The notes below the pieces were generated by a model, which saw only the letters and a list, made by a program, of their open reading frames with translations, did no database searches and was not told the DNA's origin. DNA of 64,000 nt from Desulfovibrio piger (lineage in GTDB: Bacteria; Desulfobacterota; Desulfovibrionia; Desulfovibrionales; Desulfovibrionaceae), in the NCBI RefSeq assembly GCF_012843875.1, contig NZ_JABAFY010000002.1, forward strand, positions 62,001 to 126,000. The letters are read 5' to 3'. A program made the position numbers and the translations under genes. Below, piece by piece: positions 60,501 to 64,000 of this stretch; position 1 is the first letter of the stretch, and each line of letters starts with the position of its first letter.

Positions 60501-63327
60501 CACCGAGGCCTCCATCTGGTCCAACTTCCACGAGACGGGCCCGGACGATGCCCGCTGGGCCTCCGTGCCTTACGGAAGACCGCTGGCCAACCAGGCCTTC
60601 GCCGTCCTGGATGACCGTCTCCAGCCGCGTCCCGACTGGGTCGCCGGAGACCTTTACATCAGCGGAGACGGCCTGGCCCTCGGTTACTGGAACGATCCCG
60701 AAAAGACGGCCGGGGCATTCCTGCCGGCCGGGGACGGGCATCCCCGTCTCTACCGCACGGGAGACACGGCACGCTACCACGACGACGGCACCCTCGAATT
60801 CCTCGGCCGCAAGGACGAGCAGGTGAAGATCCACGGCTACCGCGTGGAACCGGGCGAGATCGAATCCGTGCTCAAGGCCCATCCTGCGGTGAACAATGCG
60901 GCCGTCCTGCTCCACAAGGGCGCGGAAGGCGAGCTGTCGCTGACAGCCTATGTGGAAGCCGATCCCGGACACCGGGGCGAGATCGTGCGGGAAGAACGCG
61001 CCGCAAGCCGTCTGGAGGACGGGCTCCCGCTCCGGGCGGACGGCCGGGAAGGCCTTGACGAGGAACGCTTCCTGCCTGTCTGGGACAAGATGAAGGAACT
61101 CTATGCGGCTGCCGTCACCGCGGCCCTGGAAGAGCTCGGCTTTTTCGGGCACGGCTACCGTGACACGGAGACCTTCCTGCACGACAGCGGCATCAGTCCC
61201 CGCTACGGGCGCTGGCTGGCGCGGGCCGTGAAGGCCCTGCACGATCTGGGCCTCGCGGACAGGGACGGGGACGGCGTATGGCAGCGTCGCGGCACGGCTC
61301 CCGACAGGGAAGCCTGCCTGGCCTTCTGCGCCGACAGGGCCGGAGAACTGGGCTACAGCCCGCAGGAGATGGCCCTGCTGGCCCGCACCGTGCGCGAGCT
61401 CCCCGCCATCCTCAGGGAAGACGTGCACTCGGCGGAATTCTACACGTCCGCGGAAGTGCCCGGCTTCTACCAGAAAATCTTCGGCGCCAGCAACCGGCTG
61501 ACGGCGGATCTGGTGACCGGGCTGGCGGCGGCTTCCGGAAACGGTTTCCGCATCCTCGAAGTCGGCGGCGGCTACGGCACCGTGACGCGCTTCGTCCTGC
61601 CCGGCCTGCCGGACGGCGGCGTGACCTATGACTTCACGGATATCTCCCCCTTCTTCCTGAACAAGGCCCGCGAGGAGTTCGCCGGTTATCCCTTCGTCAA
61701 CTACCGTCTGCTGGACCTTGATGAGGATCCCCGCCTCATGGGCTTCGAGCCGCATGGCTATGACCTCATCCTTGCGGGCAATGTCCTGCATGATGCGGCA
61801 GACATCAGGCGGAGCCTGAAGTACCTGACGGGCCTGCTCAAGCCGTCCGGGATCCTGCTCATGCAGGAGGAGACCGTCTTCCAGCTGCCCTTCGACCTGA
61901 GCATGGGGCTCCAGCAGGGCTTCGACAGCGCCCGGGACGAGGAATTCCGTCCCGAGCAGCCGCTGCTGACCCGTGAACTGTGGACGAAGGCGCTGACGGA
62001 GGCGGGCCTTTCCCGGCCGTCCTTCCTGATGCCCCCCGCTTCCCTGGAAAGCCGTCTGGGGCTGGAGGTCATCCTCAGCGAAGGCCCGTCGTCCGTGGCA
62101 CGCTTCACGCCCCGTCCTCTGGAAGACCATCTGCGCGGGCACCTGCCTGCCTGGATGATACCCGTCTCGTGGACGCTGCTGGACAGGATGCCCCTGACCC
62201 GCAACGGCAAGGTGGACAGGAAACGCCTGTCAGGCGGTGCCGTACGGCAGCGCCCCCGTACGGGCGTCACCGCCCGGACCAGGACGGAACAGGCCGTGGC
62301 CGCCATCTGGAAAAACGTCCTCAGGGTGGACGACGTGGGCGTGACGGACAGCTTCTTCCTGAGCGGTGGGGACTCCCTCTCCGCTTTCCAGCTGCTCCGG
62401 CAGCTGGAGCGGGAGTTCGGTTGCCGTCTGACCCTGCGTGACCTGCTGCAGGCCCCCACCGTGGCCGCACAGGCCGCCCTCGTGGACCACAAGCCGGGTG
62501 CCTCTGCCGGCGAACTGGTCTGCCTGCATGACGCTGACGGCCCCGCGACCGTGTGCATGATGCATCCCGTGGAAGGCCTCGTGAACGCCTATGCCCCGCT
62601 GGCCGCCAAGCTCGGAGAGGTCTCCTTCCATGCCCTCCAGAGCGCCGGTCTTGATGGTGGTCCCCTGCGTACCGCCTTCCCGGACATGGTCACCGCGGCC
62701 CTGGAGGCCGTGGAGGGGCTCCCGCGGCCCCTGCTGCTGGGCGGATGGTCCATGGGGGCCTTCCTGGCCTGGGAAACGGCCCGCCGTCTGCTGGCCGGCG
62801 GCCAGGGAGAACACCTGCTGCCGCTGGTCCTGCTCGATCCGCCTTCAAAGCCCGCCTGGGACAGCCTCTATGACAGCCGCGCCCATGATCCTGCCGCCCT
62901 GCTCGGGCTTGTGGCCCCCGCGCCCCAAAAGGCCCTTGCGGCCCTGGGCATGAGCGAAGGGGACCTGGCCGCACTGGACGCCCCCGCACGGGCCCGCGTC
63001 CTGGCCGAGGCCCTGCGCAGCAGCGGACAGCTTGCCGTGGAAAAGGACGACCTGGAAATGGCCGGACGGGTCATGGAGATCATCGACGCCAACCTCAGGG
63101 CCCTGCGCTCCTATGCGCCGCAGCCCCTGGAAGGCCTGCCCGTGCTCTACGTCCGCAGCAACAGCATGGAAGAGGACGACGACCGCACGGCCTACTGGCG
63201 CGGACTGGCGGGATCGGGCTTCGAGGAGCTGGCCGTGGATGCCGACCACTGGAACCTGCTCCATGATCCCGGCAGCGTGGATGCCATCGCCGCCAGACTG
63301 GCCCGTCTACTGAAAAAACACGCCTAA
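54517..63327 (+). CDS. PKS/NRPS segment 8: cMT(C)-DH-ER-KR-ACP-Cy-A(partial)-MT-PCP-TE
   Basis: 2936 aa. ATG 54517 is chosen (GGAG 8 nt upstream) over ATG 54511. Domains: SAM half of the cMT (ILEIGAGTGG near residue 90), DH (about 308-570; HRVFDIVVVPGTAHF, HPALLDSCLQ), ER (830-1150; HSATGGVGLAAIQIA), KR (1157-1395; GGLSDLGLALAA; catalytic Tyr position is His in GQANHVAAN), ACP (1440-1510; LGMDSLISLDLF), Cy (1550-1985; MQQAYWIGRDQ, DLILSD), and an A domain lacking its first ~300 residues (begins RVMAMGGATEASIWSN). An inserted methyltransferase (about 2190-2500; EVGGGYGTVTRF) follows, then A10 LTRNGKVDRKRL, PCP (2590-2660; SGGDSLSAFQLL) and TE (GGWSMGAFLAWE; DADHWNLLHDP). It resembles the end of yersiniabactin HMWP1 and PchF. 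Confidence 0.88.
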   Translation: MPQGCHEKRQDLVLDNIPLLSFMKRCGENFREILGGRKDPRQVMFPGGNPDAVESIYQDTPQSRYYNGIMARSLKALADALPMDRALSILEIGAGTGGTTSALLPVLPAGRTRYVYTDVSPLFTARARDRFAAFPFVEYATLDISRDPFLQGFHADEFDIVVCANVLHATADLTAALRHISAVLAADGLLLLREITLPRPAMGFEISFGCLLDKLRDGELRGDNPFLTAEGWTHLLDTEGFDRTACYPAPADGDLDEHVIIARNGNGSRQAFSTGIAPARTDAPDGDDTGHILLGRRLSSPLAVSQYTAAVSGTLQPFLAQHRVFDIVVVPGTAHFDLAAAAGMDHFGTDRIRLENVVLREALMLDEGERTVQVLVSPTENGADFEIFSRGAGQGQGEWHQHVSGQLAPAHERSAENVDLDRLREGCDEVDVQAFYEKFDAYGAVQYGPAFRSLRRLWRTRGGAVAEVALDSAERGKKGGFIIHPALLDSCLQSMVAALAATEDDLTGNGFMPFSVEKVIFHGRAPETVWCRAVMKEGDSFRQEMFSASFTIFTPEGEPVCEIVNLTMRRTNKETLELLKAGQRQHTDLCYDVVWRQALMPESGDAAGHWLILAGRDTDFARALARSLEQQGATAMLAACAGTGHPDDMAAVDPGDADAFARLIRDWRQGGTPRGVVFLWGLDCYETDFLGSGGEAPFKNHTAQAFLHLAQALAAQEDGPSVRLAVLTCQAQAARASDQPVPAQSLLWGLEKSVANELGNIAPVIIDMDPVAAPEAQLPTLCGLLTARGYKEDKLALRGSSLLAPRLVRGLPAARQVRNAPLARPETQAYHLDLGGAGIENIRVAPLQRRLPGPGEIEIASEAYGMNFQNVMVAMGVADKIRTLVLDCAGTVSAVGEGVTRFSPGDRVFTTVYGPFASHVYAREAFAASIPEGMPFTDAAVIPTVFMTAWQALVHAARLQPGERVLLHSATGGVGLAAIQIARARGAVILATAGTERKRALLRSMGIEHVFSSRSTAFESRVLKATGGQGVHVVLNFLTGELADSSMRCLTEGGRFIEIGKTDLRTPAQVAAIRDDIEYHIVDLEKLGKEDEAQMRGIFAAVMEGFAAGHYTPIARRVFTMDAARDAFRYMLEGRHIGKVVVRNDFAPRHEGIRREAAYLVTGGLSDLGLALAAHLAARGAGQVWLLGRRLPEAGSAGAAAVEKIAATGCDVRLLQVDVTDRTALAEAFGTHLLPSPRPLAGVFHLAGLLDDAPLSRLDWARFNTVLSPKVDGSWFLHELTRDLALDHFVVFSSIASVFGTHGQANHVAANTFMDALVAARRADFLPGLSINWGAWGELGTVVRLGILDRIRQQGVEGFDTATGLAVLDRLMASGEGSNVVTRMDWNRMLPILQATAGAAMYEELRHSPAAARPAETAGNSRLAAELRALPMSGREERLRAYLKKEIAGFLRLEEDAIPEDVNLTSLGMDSLISLDLFQRISRDLKIRIAPHEVSATPTVQAMAARFARDLGPASGEEETAPAVQSGTPATKEEGAGLSALLVPAPDEAFEPFPLSDMQQAYWIGRDQSGLALGGVSCHFYFEAQARGLDADRYEEAWNRLILRQPMLRTIILDGERQQVLEKVPHYTIRRHDLRQSSPEEAAAHFERIRMEMSHEVLDVGRWPNFRVEVSLLPDDALRIHLSFDLILSDFHGISQMLAELSLIYNGQEDKLPVLDITFRDYRLAEERYRATGIYARDRDYWLARLDDLPAAPRLPLATSPAAIDRPVFSRRMTTLDKETWQRIKQRGDARGLAPTAVALATFAEVLGCWSEEKRFCINLTLFNRLPLHRQVNALVGEFTSNSLLAVDLTQGGSFETRAGRLWSRLWDDMEHRSFSGIRVLRELGRRRGTAAGIMPVIFTSALSMESSSGTFALGQMGHEVYSISQTPQVWLDHQLFEVDGELRIVFDYVRDLFPDGMIDAMFEAYAEALRRLSRDDAAWGDAVPGIRVMAMGGATEASIWSNFHETGPDDARWASVPYGRPLANQAFAVLDDRLQPRPDWVAGDLYISGDGLALGYWNDPEKTAGAFLPAGDGHPRLYRTGDTARYHDDGTLEFLGRKDEQVKIHGYRVEPGEIESVLKAHPAVNNAAVLLHKGAEGELSLTAYVEADPGHRGEIVREERAASRLEDGLPLRADGREGLDEERFLPVWDKMKELYAAAVTAALEELGFFGHGYRDTETFLHDSGISPRYGRWLARAVKALHDLGLADRDGDGVWQRRGTAPDREACLAFCADRAGELGYSPQEMALLARTVRELPAILREDVHSAEFYTSAEVPGFYQKIFGASNRLTADLVTGLAAASGNGFRILEVGGGYGTVTRFVLPGLPDGGVTYDFTDISPFFLNKAREEFAGYPFVNYRLLDLDEDPRLMGFEPHGYDLILAGNVLHDAADIRRSLKYLTGLLKPSGILLMQEETVFQLPFDLSMGLQQGFDSARDEEFRPEQPLLTRELWTKALTEAGLSRPSFLMPPASLESRLGLEVILSEGPSSVARFTPRPLEDHLRGHLPAWMIPVSWTLLDRMPLTRNGKVDRKRLSGGAVRQRPRTGVTARTRTEQAVAAIWKNVLRVDDVGVTDSFFLSGGDSLSAFQLLRQLEREFGCRLTLRDLLQAPTVAAQAALVDHKPGASAGELVCLHDADGPATVCMMHPVEGLVNAYAPLAAKLGEVSFHALQSAGLDGGPLRTAFPDMVTAALEAVEGLPRPLLLGGWSMGAFLAWETARRLLAGGQGEHLLPLVLLDPPSKPAWDSLYDSRAHDPAALLGLVAPAPQKALAALGMSEGDLAALDAPARARVLAEALRSSGQLAVEKDDLEMAGRVMEIIDANLRALRSYAPQPLEGLPVLYVRSNSMEEDDDRTAYWRGLAGSGFEELAVDADHWNLLHDPGSVDAIAARLARLLKKHA

Positions 63328-63385
63328 CCGGTCTGCCCGTGCCGGGGACGACCCGGCACGGGCAGCATGACGACAAGGAGGAACC

Positions 63386-64000
63386 ATGGATACTGGCAAA
63401 TGGCTCGCGGGGCCGCAGGAGATTTCCGGGAACGCCGGCGCCTCTCCCGCCCGGCCGAAGATGTTCTGTTTTCCCCATGCGGGAGGCGGCGCCTCTTTTT
63501 ACCGCAACTGGGAAAGGAACCTCCGGGGCCTGGCCGATGTCCGGGCCGTACAGCTGCCCGGTCGCGAGGAACGCTTCCGCGAACCGCGCTATTACAGCAT
63601 CCACCGCCTGGCCGATGCGTTGTTCGAAGCCGAGGAAGGCCGCGGCTGGTTCGACGGCGCCTGCATCCTTTTCGGCCACAGCATGGGGGCCAAAATCGCC
63701 TTCGAGGTGGCGCGCCGCCTTGTCCTCCAGGGCCGTCCGCCCGCTCTGCTGCTGGTCTCGGGGAGCCGCCCCGTCCACATGCCGCCCCGCAAACTGCTCA
63801 GCGACCTTCCCGACGAGGCTTTCGACGCGGAATTGCGGCAGCTGGCAGGGACCCCGGAAGAGATCCTGCGCGAACCGGATCTCATGCGCATGTTCCGGCC
63901 GCTGCTGCGGGCGGATTTCGCCATGGACGAAAGCTATGTCTGCGATGCCTGCCTGGATGTGCCCCTGTGCGTCTTTTCCGGGGACGCCGATGACGAAGTC
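63386..64000 (+). CDS. type II thioesterase, partial at right edge
   Basis: At least 205 aa, cut by the window end. AAGGAGGA ribosome site just before ATG 63386, 58 bp after the synthase. FCFPHAGGGASFYRNWERNL and LPGREERFREPRY are the standard N-terminal signature of editing thioesterases (GrsT/YbtT class). The catalytic Ser is in ILFGHSMGAKIAFEV near residue 93, and SGDADDEV at the edge leads toward the catalytic Asp. It would free carrier proteins from stalled or wrong acyl groups. Overlapping frames here are shadows. Confidence 0.9.
   Translation, partial: MDTGKWLAGPQEISGNAGASPARPKMFCFPHAGGGASFYRNWERNLRGLADVRAVQLPGREERFREPRYYSIHRLADALFEAEEGRGWFDGACILFGHSMGAKIAFEVARRLVLQGRPPALLLVSGSRPVHMPPRKLLSDLPDEAFDAELRQLAGTPEEILREPDLMRMFRPLLRADFAMDESYVCDACLDVPLCVFSGDADDEV

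Overview
The window looks like a high-GC Desulfovibrionaceae chromosome, probably a host-associated Desulfovibrio. This is inferred from three things: a periplasmic [NiFeSe] hydrogenase whose large subunit uses an in-frame UGA as selenocysteine, the GC-rich codon use, and the family-level look of the housekeeping proteins. No rRNA or tRNA gene was seen.

Layout. 1-4.5 kb holds a YitT-family membrane protein and a TauE/SafE exporter on the minus strand, then pyrB-pyrC behind what looks like a pyrL-type leader peptide and attenuator. 4.5-12.1 kb has a small AT-rich membrane protein, a MEMO1-family protein, the hysBA hydrogenase with a UGA codon and SECIS-like hairpin, ubiX, an IS200-type element whose transposase SD is locked in a 15-bp inverted repeat, and two small exported proteins. 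12.2-22.9 kb is carbamoyl-phosphate and arginine metabolism: carB-carA (in reversed order) on the minus strand, argG, argH, a small membrane protein, and a pair of divergent genes, one carbamoyltransferase-like and one weakly histidinol-dehydrogenase-like. 23-35.6 kb is information processing: an EF-G paralogue, rsmA, HU, rpsU-yqeY-mutS2-dnaG-rpoD, a secreted nuclease and queC. Four strongly palindromic intergenic repeats (about 75-85 bp) lie between 9.9 and 21.1 kb.

From 36.2 kb to the right edge there is one giant hybrid PKS/NRPS locus. Read through its lesions, the line is FAAL-ACP-KS-(degenerate AT)-ACP-Cy-A(Cys)-Ox...KS-(no AT)-DH-ER-KR-ACP-Cy-A(Cys)-PCP / KS-AT-cMT-DH-ER-KR-ACP-Cy-A(partial)-MT-PCP-TE, followed by a type II thioesterase cut by the window edge. 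The Cy domains and Cys-type A-domain pockets point to a fatty-acyl, thiazole/thiazoline-containing product built on the logic of yersiniabactin, pyochelin and micacocidin, possibly a metallophore. That product assignment is inference.

As printed the assembly line is broken at eight places: two internal deletions that join unrelated domain positions, a third deletion that also shifts frame, one in-frame TAG, three single-base frameshifts (one in a C8 tract), and one gene break inside a methyltransferase domain. The 36 kb of housekeeping genes to its left show no such lesion. The locus is therefore either a recently eroding biosynthetic system, a phase-variable one, or a region where repeated modules were collapsed and mis-called during assembly. 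Long-read resequencing would separate these.
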